A DNA stretch of 64,000 nt from Clostridia bacterium. Its GTDB lineage: Bacteria > Bacillota > Clostridia > Oscillospirales > CAG-272. Positions 17,664 to 26,191 of the stretch are shown in pieces. Every line of letters begins with the position of its first letter. The first letter of the stretch is position 1. Position numbers and translations under genes: made by a program. The stretch spans positions 29,391-93,390 of the forward strand of contig JAGCXA010000053.1 in the NCBI GenBank assembly GCA_017961575.1. The letters are read 5' to 3'. The notes below the pieces were generated by a model that saw only the letters and a program-made list of their open reading frames with translations, searched no databases and had not been told where the DNA came from.

Positions 17664-20477
17664 ATGCAGAACGCTGTCGTAAAACGGAGAGCGGCGCTGA
17701 CCCTCGGGGTTTTCGCCGCGGTCCTCTCGCTTTTCTTCGTCCTGTTTTTCTTTCTGCGCGGCTCCGCCGAGCCCGCCCCCGCCGAGATCGAGGATTTCGG
17801 CTATCAGACCGTCGCGGGGGATTCGCTCGGTTCGGAGAGCACCTCTCTGCGCTTCCTCTTCACGGTCGGCACCCTCGATTATACCCGCGTCGGCTTCGTC
17901 TTCTCGAAGACGAATATCGACCCGACGGTCGGGGGCGACGGCTGTCATATCCATCAGACGACGACGGTACATACCGACGTTTACGCCAACGGGAACAAGA
18001 TCACGGCGGACGACGGGCGCTATTGGGTCGCGGTCAAGGTGACCGGCGTCCCGCAGGCGTCGTTCGACGCGCCGATCTACGTCCGTCCGTTCGTCGAGGA
18101 CGGCGCTGGCGTCCGCTACGGCGACCCGCACGCCATCTCGGCGGAGGGCGGGTTCTCGATCCCGACGCTGCAAACGCAGATCGCCTCGTTCACGAACTCG
18201 AATTTCGGGGGCGGGAGCGTTACGGCGAACCTCGGGAACGGGACAGGTTACAACGCCCTCGCGAAGAACCCGACGAGGGGACAGCATCCGCGCGTCCTCT
18301 TTACCGAAACCGACCTGCCGGGGATCCGGACGGCGTTCAAAAACGCCCCGCCCCAACAATCCCAGAGTTACGACTCGGTTTCGACCAAATACGCGGCGGT
18401 CATCGCAAACCCGACCGACGGGAACCTGTCCGGCGGGTTTGATCCCGGCGTGCTGAACGACATCCAACTGCTGGCGCTCGACTACCGGATGACGGGCAAC
18501 CCCTATTCGGGGTATCTCGCGGTCTACGCGATCAAAAACGCCCTCAAAACGACGGGAAACTGGAAGTCGCAGGACGACTATACCCGGATGTACGGGATGG
18601 TGATGTACGACGCCGCCTGCGTCTACGACTGGTGCTACGACCTGTTGACGTCATCCGATAAACAGCAGATCGTCCTCGGCGTACAGAACAAGTGCTGTTC
18701 AAACGGTCGGATGGAGATCGGCTTCCCGCCGTCGGACGAGAACGCCGTCACGGGGCACGGCGCGGAATTGCAGCTTCTGCGCGATTACCTCTCCTTCGCC
18801 ATCGCGATCTACGACGAGTATCCCGGCTGGTGGAACTATATCGCCGACCGCTTTTACGACGAGTACGTCCCGGTCAGAAACGAGTTCTACGAGGCGGGAA
18901 TGTACCCGCAGGGAACCTCGCTCTACGTCCGGCTCCGCTTCGCCTCCGATCTGTATTCCGCGTGGCTCGTCAAGACGGCGACCGGGGTTTTCCCCTACGC
19001 GAGCGAGGCGAATATGAAGCAGGTGATGCGCACCGTCTACTCCTACGAGCTGACCGTTTCGGGGCATAAGGGCTTCGCCTCGGGCGACGATCACACCGAC
19101 GACTGGGATTTCATCGACTACGGGCGCAACGCGCTCCTTTCGTCCTACCTCTTCGACGACGCCACGATGCGCGCGCTGCTCGCGCGGCACTATTGGAGCT
19201 ATTCCTACTTCTACGACTCCTATTATTCCTTCGTCGCGAGCGTCCCCGAATACCTGATCTGCTCCTCAACGAATATCACCCCCGCCGCCGACCGGCACGA
19301 GGGGATGCCCTTGATCCTCTATAACGGCGGCTGGCTCGGGCAGATCATCGCGCGGAACAGTTGGAGCACCTCCGACGCGACGGCGATTCTGATGAAGATC
19401 GGGTGCCGCACGTCGGGCAACCACGACCACGCCGACGCGGGACAGTTCCAGATCTGGTATAAGGACGTGATGCTGGCGGGCGACACCGGTTCCTACGACG
19501 ATTACGGCGACAGCCACCACCTGCGGTATCATCAGGCGACGGTCGCGCACAACAGCATCCTGATCGACGGAGCAGGGCAGAAACAGCCCGGCGAGCCGGG
19601 CGGTTACGCGAACTGGCGGAGCGACGCCTACAAGACCGGGGAAGTGACCGGCGTTTCCTACGGATATAACGGATCGACCCCGACCTATGCCTATATCGCC
19701 GGGAACCTTCAACCCGCGTACAGTACGAAAGCCGATACCGTCAACCGTCGGATGCTGACCGTGTTCGACACCGACGACGAGAACGCGCCGGCGTTCTTCT
19801 TCGTGTTCGATCGGATCAAGGCGAAGAGCGGCAGTTACAAAAAGACCTTCCTGCTCCACGTTCCGACCGAACCGACGATTGAGGGCAACCGCGTCTCGGT
19901 CGTCTCGGGAGAGAGAAAACTCGTCCTGCAAAGCGTGCTCGGCGGCGACAGCATCACGAAGATCGGCGGAACGGGACACAATTACGAAGTGAACGGCGTG
20001 CAGTATAACGCCGGAGACGACGGCTACTGGGGGCGCGTCGAGATCAGCCCGAACACCGGGAATCTGACGAACAACCTCCTGAACGTGATGTACGTCTGCG
20101 ACGGCGACAGCGACCCGAACCTCGCGGCGACGAGATTCTATTCTTCTGAGGTCGAGGGCGCCGTGATCGGCAATACCGCCGCGGTTTTCGTGAAGTCGTC
20201 GGAACGGCAGACGGCGAGTTTCACCTTCACCGCTCCGGGCGAGGGAACGCTGAACTACTACGTTTCGGGCGTCGGCGAAGGGGACTGGAAGGTCCTGGTC
20301 GGCGGCAATATCGTCGGAAGCGCGCACGCGACGTCCGACGGCGGGTTCGTTTCGTTCGCGGCGCCCGCGGGCGCCGTCACGCTGATCCCTTATAACGGCG
20401 CCGGTCTTACCGCGGAAACACTTCTCGGCGACGGGGGTTGGAGCGAACTCGGCTTCGGCGAACTGCCGAACCCCTGA
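17664..20477 (+). CDS. Heparinase II/III-type polysaccharide lyase, secreted
   Basis: 937 residues. An N-terminal hydrophobic segment (residues ~8-32) exports or anchors the protein. Residues ~41-153 repeat the FSKTN domain of the large upstream protein. From ~200 onward comes the lyase: an (alpha/alpha) toroid (GQHPRVLF...), then the heparinase II/III beta-domain with NHDHADAGQFQIW (~586) and YHQATVAHNSILIDG (~622), which carry the family's His residues. Such enzymes cleave uronic-acid-containing polysaccharides (heparinoids, alginate or similar) by beta-elimination; the substrate cannot be read from sequence. The C-terminal tail GWSELGFGELPNP echoes the 42-residue peptide. ATG follows AAAGGAG. 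The cytosolic glycosidase encoded next may handle its products. Confidence 0.85.
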   Translation: MQNAVVKRRAALTLGVFAAVLSLFFVLFFFLRGSAEPAPAEIEDFGYQTVAGDSLGSESTSLRFLFTVGTLDYTRVGFVFSKTNIDPTVGGDGCHIHQTTTVHTDVYANGNKITADDGRYWVAVKVTGVPQASFDAPIYVRPFVEDGAGVRYGDPHAISAEGGFSIPTLQTQIASFTNSNFGGGSVTANLGNGTGYNALAKNPTRGQHPRVLFTETDLPGIRTAFKNAPPQQSQSYDSVSTKYAAVIANPTDGNLSGGFDPGVLNDIQLLALDYRMTGNPYSGYLAVYAIKNALKTTGNWKSQDDYTRMYGMVMYDAACVYDWCYDLLTSSDKQQIVLGVQNKCCSNGRMEIGFPPSDENAVTGHGAELQLLRDYLSFAIAIYDEYPGWWNYIADRFYDEYVPVRNEFYEAGMYPQGTSLYVRLRFASDLYSAWLVKTATGVFPYASEANMKQVMRTVYSYELTVSGHKGFASGDDHTDDWDFIDYGRNALLSSYLFDDATMRALLARHYWSYSYFYDSYYSFVASVPEYLICSSTNITPAADRHEGMPLILYNGGWLGQIIARNSWSTSDATAILMKIGCRTSGNHDHADAGQFQIWYKDVMLAGDTGSYDDYGDSHHLRYHQATVAHNSILIDGAGQKQPGEPGGYANWRSDAYKTGEVTGVSYGYNGSTPTYAYIAGNLQPAYSTKADTVNRRMLTVFDTDDENAPAFFFVFDRIKAKSGSYKKTFLLHVPTEPTIEGNRVSVVSGERKLVLQSVLGGDSITKIGGTGHNYEVNGVQYNAGDDGYWGRVEISPNTGNLTNNLLNVMYVCDGDSDPNLAATRFYSSEVEGAVIGNTAAVFVKSSERQTASFTFTAPGEGTLNYYVSGVGEGDWKVLVGGNIVGSAHATSDGGFVSFAAPAGAVTLIPYNGAGLTAETLLGDGGWSELGFGELPNP

Positions 20478-20519
20478 CCCTTTCCCGGAACGACAAAAAG
20501 ACAAAAAACGACCGGGGGC

Positions 20520-20548
20520 TTGTCAAAACCTGTCTGATATTGTATAAT
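20520..20548 (+). promoter_or_regulatory. Promoter of the glycosidase gene
   Basis: TTGTCA-N17-TATAAT. Here the glycosidase has its own promoter, so it need not be cotranscribed with the lyase. Confidence 0.85.
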
Positions 20549-20586
20549 GATTCCGGTAATGCGAAAAGGAAGTTGGGAAAAACGAC

Positions 20587-22347
20587 ATGAAAAAGTGTTT
20601 TCGGAACGGAAAGATCTTCTTTGTCGCGGGAAAAAACAAAGAGGACGTGATCTACGACGTTTCGTCAAACGACCTGCACGTCACCTTCGACGGCAAAGGC
20701 GGGATCACGAACTATACGGTCGACAACCAGAGCGGAAACTGCGCCAAAAAGATTATCTTGAACGTATTTGCCGACGGAAAAAAACTCGACGCCTTCTGCG
20801 ACAAGCGGGTCGAACTTGCCGGACGAATGCAGAAGATCCTTCTGAAAGACGGCGCGGTCGGGATCAAGATCTGTCAGTTCGTCGCGCCGAACGAAAATGC
20901 GGTTTTCTACGAGATCACGGCAAACAAACCGGGCGACTACGAGTTCGTTCTGGATCTCACCCGTACCGAGAACGGGTTTCACTACGACACCGATGCAACG
21001 AACTGGTTTATTCACGAAAACAACTCGATTTACCTGCGCACGAAAAGAAGCGCGCGTCTCGTTCTCGTCTACGGCAGCTCGACCAGCTGCGTGAAACTGC
21101 TGCCCCGCTTTTCCGCGTTCAAAAAGCAGGTCGTCGACGAGTTCCGAAGCGTGAAGATCCCCCCGTCCGCCAAAACCGAGAAAGAGCGGGCGCTCTACGT
21201 TTCAAGCGTCTTCTGCGCACTCGAAAACTACAAGGAGATCGGACTTTTCAAGGGCTTTTCCGCCGGCGCACACGTAGGCGCCCCCGTCCGGACGTATTTC
21301 CGGGACTCCTATTGGACGACGCTCTGTATGTATAAGAGCCGCCCCGACCTCATCCGCAATCAGATCCTCACGCTGTCTCGCGGCGTCAAGGAGACCGGCG
21401 ATTGCCCCGCCTGCGTTACCTTCGAGTTCGACTCGCCAATGCGCTGTTTTTACGACAGTCCGTGTTTCTTTGTGATGATGGTCTACGATTATATCAATCA
21501 CGCCGGCGACCTTTCGATCCTCGACGAATCCGTGAACGGGAAAACGGTCTACGACTACTGCTGTCTGACGCTCGACAAACTGTCGGAATACGAGGACAAG
21601 ACGGGGCTTGTCGTCAAAGTCGGAAAGTACAACAAGCGCGACTGGGCGGACGAGATCAACCGCACCGGCTGCGTCACCTACGTCGAACTGCTTTACGCCC
21701 GCGCGCTCTTCTGCCTTTCGCGGATCGCCGGAACGAGGGACAAAGCCCGCGCCCGTCGGTATCACGAAATGTACCTGCGGACGAAAAACGCGATCAACGC
21801 GCTGCTTTGGGACGATGAAAAAGGGTACTATATCAACTATCGGGACGGCGGCTTTGTCGAAGACAATCTGTCGGTCGATACGATCCTCGCGGTTCTGTTC
21901 GGAATCTCGGACAAAAAGCAGACCGAACGCCTGCTCGACAACGTCGCGAATCTGCTCGAAACGCGGAACAACCAAAGCCAGAAGGGTGGAGATTACGGCG
22001 TGATGAGCGTCTATCCCTTCTACCGGGGAGCAGACAAGTGTTTCCATCGCTCCGCGGAGGATTACGCGTGTCAGAACGGCGCGGCGTGGCCGTACTGGTC
22101 CGCGCTCGTCGCCTACGCGCAGATGATGAACGGCAGGGATTACACCTACGCGCTGACCTCTTCGTTCGGTTGGAACGTCAAACACGGAAACTATACGCCG
22201 GTCGAATACTATTCTCCGCTCGGCGTCGGCTCTTCGTGCCTGCACGCGAGAAGCAGCGACGCCGCCTGGGTCTACGACTGGCAGGACCGCGATTTCTTCC
22301 GCGAAAACGAAACCGTTTGGGAGAAGGCTCCGGTCGCCCGGCGCTGA
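20587..22347 (+). CDS. Cytosolic (alpha/alpha)6-barrel glycosidase-like protein
   Basis: 586 residues with no signal peptide. An N-terminal beta-sandwich part (~1-200, Gly/Asp-rich short strands) is followed by a helical toroid of six-hairpin glycosidase type (TYFRDSYWTTLCMYKSRPDLIRNQI, ...WPYWSALVAYAQMMNGRDY). This layout is seen in amylo-1,6-glucosidase/GH15-, GH94- and GH116-like proteins. I could not assign the exact family or the catalytic acids. The start at 20587 has only a weak GGAAG site 14 nt upstream. Being cytosolic and next to a secreted lyase, it probably trims imported oligosaccharides, although no transporter gene is present here. Confidence 0.65.
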   Translation: MKKCFRNGKIFFVAGKNKEDVIYDVSSNDLHVTFDGKGGITNYTVDNQSGNCAKKIILNVFADGKKLDAFCDKRVELAGRMQKILLKDGAVGIKICQFVAPNENAVFYEITANKPGDYEFVLDLTRTENGFHYDTDATNWFIHENNSIYLRTKRSARLVLVYGSSTSCVKLLPRFSAFKKQVVDEFRSVKIPPSAKTEKERALYVSSVFCALENYKEIGLFKGFSAGAHVGAPVRTYFRDSYWTTLCMYKSRPDLIRNQILTLSRGVKETGDCPACVTFEFDSPMRCFYDSPCFFVMMVYDYINHAGDLSILDESVNGKTVYDYCCLTLDKLSEYEDKTGLVVKVGKYNKRDWADEINRTGCVTYVELLYARALFCLSRIAGTRDKARARRYHEMYLRTKNAINALLWDDEKGYYINYRDGGFVEDNLSVDTILAVLFGISDKKQTERLLDNVANLLETRNNQSQKGGDYGVMSVYPFYRGADKCFHRSAEDYACQNGAAWPYWSALVAYAQMMNGRDYTYALTSSFGWNVKHGNYTPVEYYSPLGVGSSCLHARSSDAAWVYDWQDRDFFRENETVWEKAPVARR

Positions 22348-22401
22348 CCGCGCCCTTCCCCGAACGCCCCCCCGACGCGGGGACTGACCGCAAACAACAA
22401 G

Positions 22402-22433
22402 AAGCCCGGCGCTCCGTACGGAGCGCCGGGCTT
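22402..22433. terminator. Bidirectional terminator between convergent genes
   Basis: A perfect 16-bp palindrome (AAGCCCGGCGCTCCGT and its complement) lies between the glycosidase and the antiporter stops. A- and T-rich sequence on the two sides fits use from both strands. Confidence 0.88.
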
Positions 22434-22456
22434 AATTCGTTTGGTTTTTCGGGCGG

Positions 22457-23476
22457 TCAGAGCGCCGCGATCTTCTCCCCGAAGAAGCAGGTCAGGACGA
22501 GATACCCGACGTACAGACCGAGGAGCGCGAAGCCCTGCCATTTCATAAAGCGTTTTTTGATCAGCGCGGGAACCAGCGCGACGATCGCGGCGATCAGCGC
22601 GGCGGGAAGGTCGATCCGCCCGACCTGCGCCGTAACGGGGAGCGCCTTGCCGGAAATCAGCCCGCAGATCGGCATGATCAGGGTCATATCCATAATGTTC
22701 GCGCCGATGATGTTGCCCGCCGAGAGCGACATCTCGCGCTTCACGACGGCGGTAACCGTCGTGACGAGTTCGGGGAGCGAGGTGCCGACGGCGAGGATCG
22801 TCACGGCGATGATCCGTTCGGGCACGCCGACCGACTCCGCCACGTATTCCGCGCTACTGACCAGGACGTTCGCGCCGACGGCGATCGCCGCCGCGCCGAC
22901 GAGGAACAGGATCGCGTTCTTCGCCCAGAGCCGTCCGTTCGCCGCGGGCCGCGCGGCGACGCCGCCCTGCGCACCGTCCGCGGGAAGCGCGTCGGCGTCA
23001 AGTCCCCCCGCCTCGCTCTCGCCGGCGCGGACGCGCCTGACCGCTTCGACGACGTTTTCGGTCATCGCGGCGGCGAAGATCGCGAGCAGAAGCAGGTTCG
23101 GAACCAGCCCGATCTTCCCGGTGATCCCGAACGCGGCGATCACGCCCGCCGAGCCGATGAACAGGCAGGATTTGAGCAGATAGTCCTTCCGCTTGATCGC
23201 GCCCGCCATGAAGATCAGGGCGATCGCGAGGATCATTCCGGTGTTTGCGGTCACGCTTCCGACGGCGTTGCCGATCGACATATCAATGTAGGCGGCGTCG
23301 CCCGTCACCCGCGCGTTGACGGCGGAAAACGCCGACACCAGCATTTCGGGGAGCGTGGTCGCCAGACTGACGATCGTCGCGCCGACGATCAGTTTCGGGA
23401 CGCCCGACACCTCCGCCATCCAGGAGGCGGCGGAAACGAACCAGTCCCCGCCCTTGACGATGACCGCGATCGACAC
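22457..23476 (-). CDS. Na+/Ca2+ antiporter (CaCA family), true start upstream of 23476
   Basis: A membrane cation/Ca2+ exchanger with two inverted halves. Each half has the alpha-repeat motif: LIVGATIVSLATTLPEML...SIGNAVGS and IIAVTILAVGTSLPELVTT...GNIIGANIMD, with about ten membrane helices. The first canonical start is GTG at 23476, but that would begin inside helix 1: the in-frame upstream sequence encodes more hydrophobic residues (IPIVNLPVALICLAVSIAV). An in-frame stop lies just before GGGAAAGGA, so translation probably starts between 23536 and 23476 at ATT (23536), ATA (23530) or a leucine codon, or the sequence has an error. The strong promoter at 23569-23597 fits a short leader ending near 23536. 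Confidence 0.88.
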   Translation of the reverse strand: MSIAVIVKGGDWFVSAASWMAEVSGVPKLIVGATIVSLATTLPEMLVSAFSAVNARVTGDAAYIDMSIGNAVGSVTANTGMILAIALIFMAGAIKRKDYLLKSCLFIGSAGVIAAFGITGKIGLVPNLLLLAIFAAAMTENVVEAVRRVRAGESEAGGLDADALPADGAQGGVAARPAANGRLWAKNAILFLVGAAAIAVGANVLVSSAEYVAESVGVPERIIAVTILAVGTSLPELVTTVTAVVKREMSLSAGNIIGANIMDMTLIMPICGLISGKALPVTAQVGRIDLPAALIAAIVALVPALIKKRFMKWQGFALLGLYVGYLVLTCFFGEKIAAL

Positions 23477-23568
23477 GGCGAGGCAGATCAGCGCGACGGG
23501 CAGATTAACGATAGGAATTAACGACGGTATTTGAATCAGTCCTTTCCCTTCGACAAATTACTTCGTCT

Positions 23569-23597
23569 ATTATAGCACGCCGCGCCCGCGCTGTCAA
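23569..23597 (-). promoter_or_regulatory. Consensus promoter of the antiporter gene
   Basis: TTGACA-N17-TATAAT on the minus strand, a perfect sigma-A consensus, back to back with the parA promoter. Confidence 0.9.
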
Positions 23598-23625
23598 CCG
23601 TTTTTGCGCGAGCGTGCCGTCGGAT

Positions 23626-23641
23626 TGTTTCACGTGAAACG
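23626..23641. promoter_or_regulatory. parS site 1
   Basis: TGTTTCACGTGAAACG, 15 of 16 bases of the near-universal parS palindrome bound by ParB/Spo0J. It lies just upstream of the parA promoter, so it may nucleate ParB spreading and also allow autoregulation. Confidence 0.92.
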
Positions 23642-23654
23642 TCGCCGTTCGCGG

Positions 23655-23683
23655 TTGACTTTCGGACGCGTCTGTTATATAAT
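23655..23683 (+). promoter_or_regulatory. Promoter of parA-parB
   Basis: TTGACT-N17-TATAAT, 14 bp from parS site 1 and about 50 nt upstream of the parA start. Confidence 0.88.
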
Positions 23684-23733
23684 AAGAAATGAGAAAAACC
23701 GACTTCTTTCAGCGGAAACGTGGGGAGGTTCCG

Positions 23734-24495
23734 ATGGCAAAAATCATTGCGTTTTCCAACCAGAAGGGCGGCGTGGGAAAAACGACGTCCTGCGTGAACA
23801 TCGCCGCCGCCGTCGCGAAGCGCGGCAAAAACGTCCTTTTGATCGATATGGATCCGCAGGGCAACGCGACGACGGGCGTCAACGTCAGCAAGCGGAGCGC
23901 GCCGCACAACGTCTACGAGGTGATCGTCGGGCAATGCACGGCGAACGAGGCGCTCGTGCGGACCAACTACAAGAACCTCTGGATCATCCCCTCGACGCTC
24001 GAACTTGCCGGCGCGGATCACGACATCTTCGAGATGGAGTCTCGTGAAAAGGTGCTCCGCGAGGTGCTCGCCCCGGTGCTTCCGCTCTTCGATTACGTCT
24101 TCATCGACTGTCCGCCCTCGCTCGGAATGATTACCGTCACGGCGCTGACCGCCGCCGACGGCGTGGTGATCCCGATGCAATGCGAGTTCTACTCGATGGA
24201 GGGGCTGTCGCAGTTGCTCGTGACCATTCGCCGGGTGCGTCAGCACTCGAACGAAAAGCTTGAGATCATCGGGATCCTGCTCACGATGTACAACGGGCGG
24301 CTCACCCAGACGAAGCAGGTCGTGGACGACCTGAAACGCTATTACGCCGACAAACTCTTCTCGACGCCGATCACGCGGAGCGTCAAGGTATCGGAGGCGC
24401 CGAGTTACGGCACGCCGCTCTGCTATCACGATCCGTACGGGAAGGCGACGCTCGAATACGCCGACGTGGCGAAGGAACTGACGCTCCGCATCTGA
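23734..24495 (+). CDS. parA: Chromosome-partitioning ATPase ParA (Soj)
   Basis: A deviant-Walker ATPase that, with ParB, moves origin regions and, in spore formers, regulates DnaA. 253 residues. The deviant Walker A is NQKGGVGKTTSC (residue ~9), Walker A' is LLIDMDPQGNAT (~37), Walker B is YVFIDCPPSLG (~118). ATG at 23734 is chosen because GGGGAGG lies 8 nt upstream and the protein then starts one strand before the P-loop; the in-frame ATG at 23689 has no such site. parB begins 17 nt after the stop. The pair lies 13 kb from dnaA, as expected for chromosomal parAB. Confidence 0.95.
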   Translation: MAKIIAFSNQKGGVGKTTSCVNIAAAVAKRGKNVLLIDMDPQGNATTGVNVSKRSAPHNVYEVIVGQCTANEALVRTNYKNLWIIPSTLELAGADHDIFEMESREKVLREVLAPVLPLFDYVFIDCPPSLGMITVTALTAADGVVIPMQCEFYSMEGLSQLLVTIRRVRQHSNEKLEIIGILLTMYNGRLTQTKQVVDDLKRYYADKLFSTPITRSVKVSEAPSYGTPLCYHDPYGKATLEYADVAKELTLRI

Positions 24496-24512
24496 CGGGG
24501 AAAGGAAAAATC

Positions 24513-25394
24513 ATGGCACAGAGAAAAAGCGGGATCGGACGGGGTCTTGACGCCCTGTTCCTTGAAACCTTTGAAGAAGAAAAGAAGCCGGGCGGCGTCG
24601 AGAAGATCAAGACGTCGCTGATCGACCCGAAGAGCGGACAGCCGCGCAAGACCTTCGACGCCGACGGGCTCGCGAGGCTCGCCGACTCGATCACGGAGCA
24701 CGGCGTTCTGCAACCGATCCTCGTCCGCGCGTCGGGGAACGGCAGATACCAGATCATCGCCGGAGAACGGCGCTGGCGCGCCGCGAAGATGGCGGGGCTC
24801 TCCGAGATCCCTGCCGTTCTGCTCGACCGCGACGACCTCGCCGCCGCCGAGATCGCGTTGGTGGAGAACGTCCAACGCGAGGACCTGAACCCGATCGAGG
24901 AAGCCGCCGCCTTCCGCGCGCTCGCGGAGGAGTTCGGGATGACGCAGGAGGATCTGTCGCGCCGGGTCGGCAAGAGCCGGAGTTATATCGCGAACGCGAC
25001 CCGCCTGCTCGAACTGCCCGACGACGTGAAGGCGCTGGTTTCGGCGGGCGAACTCTCGGCGGGACACGCGCGGACGCTGCTCGGACTGCGCGACCGCGCC
25101 GAGATCCTGCCCTTCGCCCGGAAGTGCGTCGCGGACGGACTCTCGGTGCGCGAACTCGAGGCGCTGGTCAAGCGCGCGAACCGCCCGATCCGTGAAACGC
25201 CCGAGGAAACGCCCGCGTTCAAGGTGGATTACGTCGCCGAGCTCGAACGCAAAATAACCGCCGACCTCGGACGGCGGGTGAAGATCGCCGCGAAGGGAAA
25301 GCAGAAGACGCTGACGCTCTTCTTTGAGGATAACGAGGACCTCGACGCCCTGCTCCGCCGGATCATGGGCGACGAGTTCGTGGGGACGCTGTGA
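24513..25394 (+). CDS. parB: Chromosome-partitioning protein ParB (Spo0J)
   Basis: A parS-binding CTPase clamp that loads SMC and stimulates ParA. 293 residues. The N-terminus is the ParA-activating peptide (RKSGIGRGLDALF). The CTP-binding domain has QPRKTF and the GERRWRAAKMAG motif (~87-98). ALVENVQREDLNP and an HTH follow (~125-195, SRRVGKSRSYIANATRLL), then a C-terminal dimer segment. It overlaps the next gene at TGATG. Two parS sites bracket the parA-parB-membrane protein unit. Confidence 0.95.
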   Translation: MAQRKSGIGRGLDALFLETFEEEKKPGGVEKIKTSLIDPKSGQPRKTFDADGLARLADSITEHGVLQPILVRASGNGRYQIIAGERRWRAAKMAGLSEIPAVLLDRDDLAAAEIALVENVQREDLNPIEEAAAFRALAEEFGMTQEDLSRRVGKSRSYIANATRLLELPDDVKALVSAGELSAGHARTLLGLRDRAEILPFARKCVADGLSVRELEALVKRANRPIRETPEETPAFKVDYVAELERKITADLGRRVKIAAKGKQKTLTLFFEDNEDLDALLRRIMGDEFVGTL

Positions 25395-26029
25395 TGGGAC
25401 TTCTGTCGATCGGTTCGTTCCTCGCCGAACAGTTCTTCGATCAGGAACTCCCGGCGTTCTCGAAGTTGCCGAATACGCTCCGCGCGTGGGAGTTCACGGT
25501 CGGGATCGGGCTGTTTCTGCTTGTTGTGACCCTCGCGGTCGGGTTCCTCGCCTATCGGCGGAGCGCGCCCGAACGCCTCGTGCGGGAACTCTTTGCCCGC
25601 AAGGTCTTCTCGCCCGACGCGGCGCTTTCCTGCGCCGATCTTTCGGTCAAACTCACGCTCGCGCTTCGCTTCTCGCTGCACGATCGGTTTTCGGGCTTGC
25701 GCCGCTGCCTGCTCGTCGCCGGGGAAGCGCCCGTCGACCTTTCCAAGAAGTCGCGCGCCGAGCGCAAAGCCGCCAAGGCGGCGTCCGGCGAACCCCGCGT
25801 GAAAAATCCGTTCGTCGCGCTGAAACGCCGTCTCTTCCCGGATCTCTCCGAGGCGAAGTTCTACCTCGACCCCGACCGCGCCGACGAGGTCGAGCGCCGC
25901 TACGCCTCCGGCGTCGGCGTCACCCCGAAGGTCTTTGTTTGGACCGTCGCCGTCTCGGTCGTGCTGTTCTTCGTCCTCTGCCGCCTCACGCCCTCGATCC
26001 TGCAACTGATCGACAACCTGCTGAGTTGA
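25394..26029 (+). CDS. Uncharacterised two-helix membrane protein coupled to parB
   Basis: 211 residues, family not recognised. One membrane helix lies near the N-terminus (~30-53, FTVGIGLFLLVVTLAVGFLAY) and one at the C-terminus (~185-205, VFVWTVAVSVVLFFVLC). Between them is a basic ~130-residue segment with a Lys/Arg-rich linker (DLSKKSRAERKAAKAASGEP), presumably cytosolic. Its ATG overlaps the parB stop (TGATG), which implies translational coupling. parS site 2 starts 1 nt after its stop. A role in tethering or regulating the partition complex at the membrane is an attractive guess from position alone. Confidence 0.75.
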   Translation: MGLLSIGSFLAEQFFDQELPAFSKLPNTLRAWEFTVGIGLFLLVVTLAVGFLAYRRSAPERLVRELFARKVFSPDAALSCADLSVKLTLALRFSLHDRFSGLRRCLLVAGEAPVDLSKKSRAERKAAKAASGEPRVKNPFVALKRRLFPDLSEAKFYLDPDRADEVERRYASGVGVTPKVFVWTVAVSVVLFFVLCRLTPSILQLIDNLLS

Positions 26030-26030
26030 C

Positions 26031-26046
26031 TGTTTCACGTGAAACA
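26031..26046. promoter_or_regulatory. parS site 2
   Basis: TGTTTCACGTGAAACA, a perfect 16-bp parS palindrome, 1 nt after the stop of the gene coupled to parB and 2.4 kb from site 1. Confidence 0.95.
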
Positions 26047-26094
26047 GGGAAGGGAAGCGGAAGAAAACGAGGGGAGACGAAGGGGAGACGCTTT

Positions 26095-26191
26095 CCCGCT
26101 TTCTTGTAAGAAAGCGGGGCAAAGAACTTCAATAAGGGATTGTTGAAGTTGTGGCTCGGCTCGTGACTCGCCGAGCCACGGTTCTATAGCC
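26095..26191 (-). repeat. Three-hairpin intergenic element, copy 2
   Basis: On the minus strand: GGCTATAGAACC, hairpin A with a wholly different stem (GTGGCTCGGC/GCCGAGCCAC, 26179-26151), hairpin B CTTCAACA/TTATTGAAG (26148-26127), AGTTCTTTGCCCCGC, and hairpin C CCCGCTTTCTT/AAGAAAGCGGG (26118-26095). It lies 66 nt past the stop of the parB-coupled gene. Confidence 0.88.
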
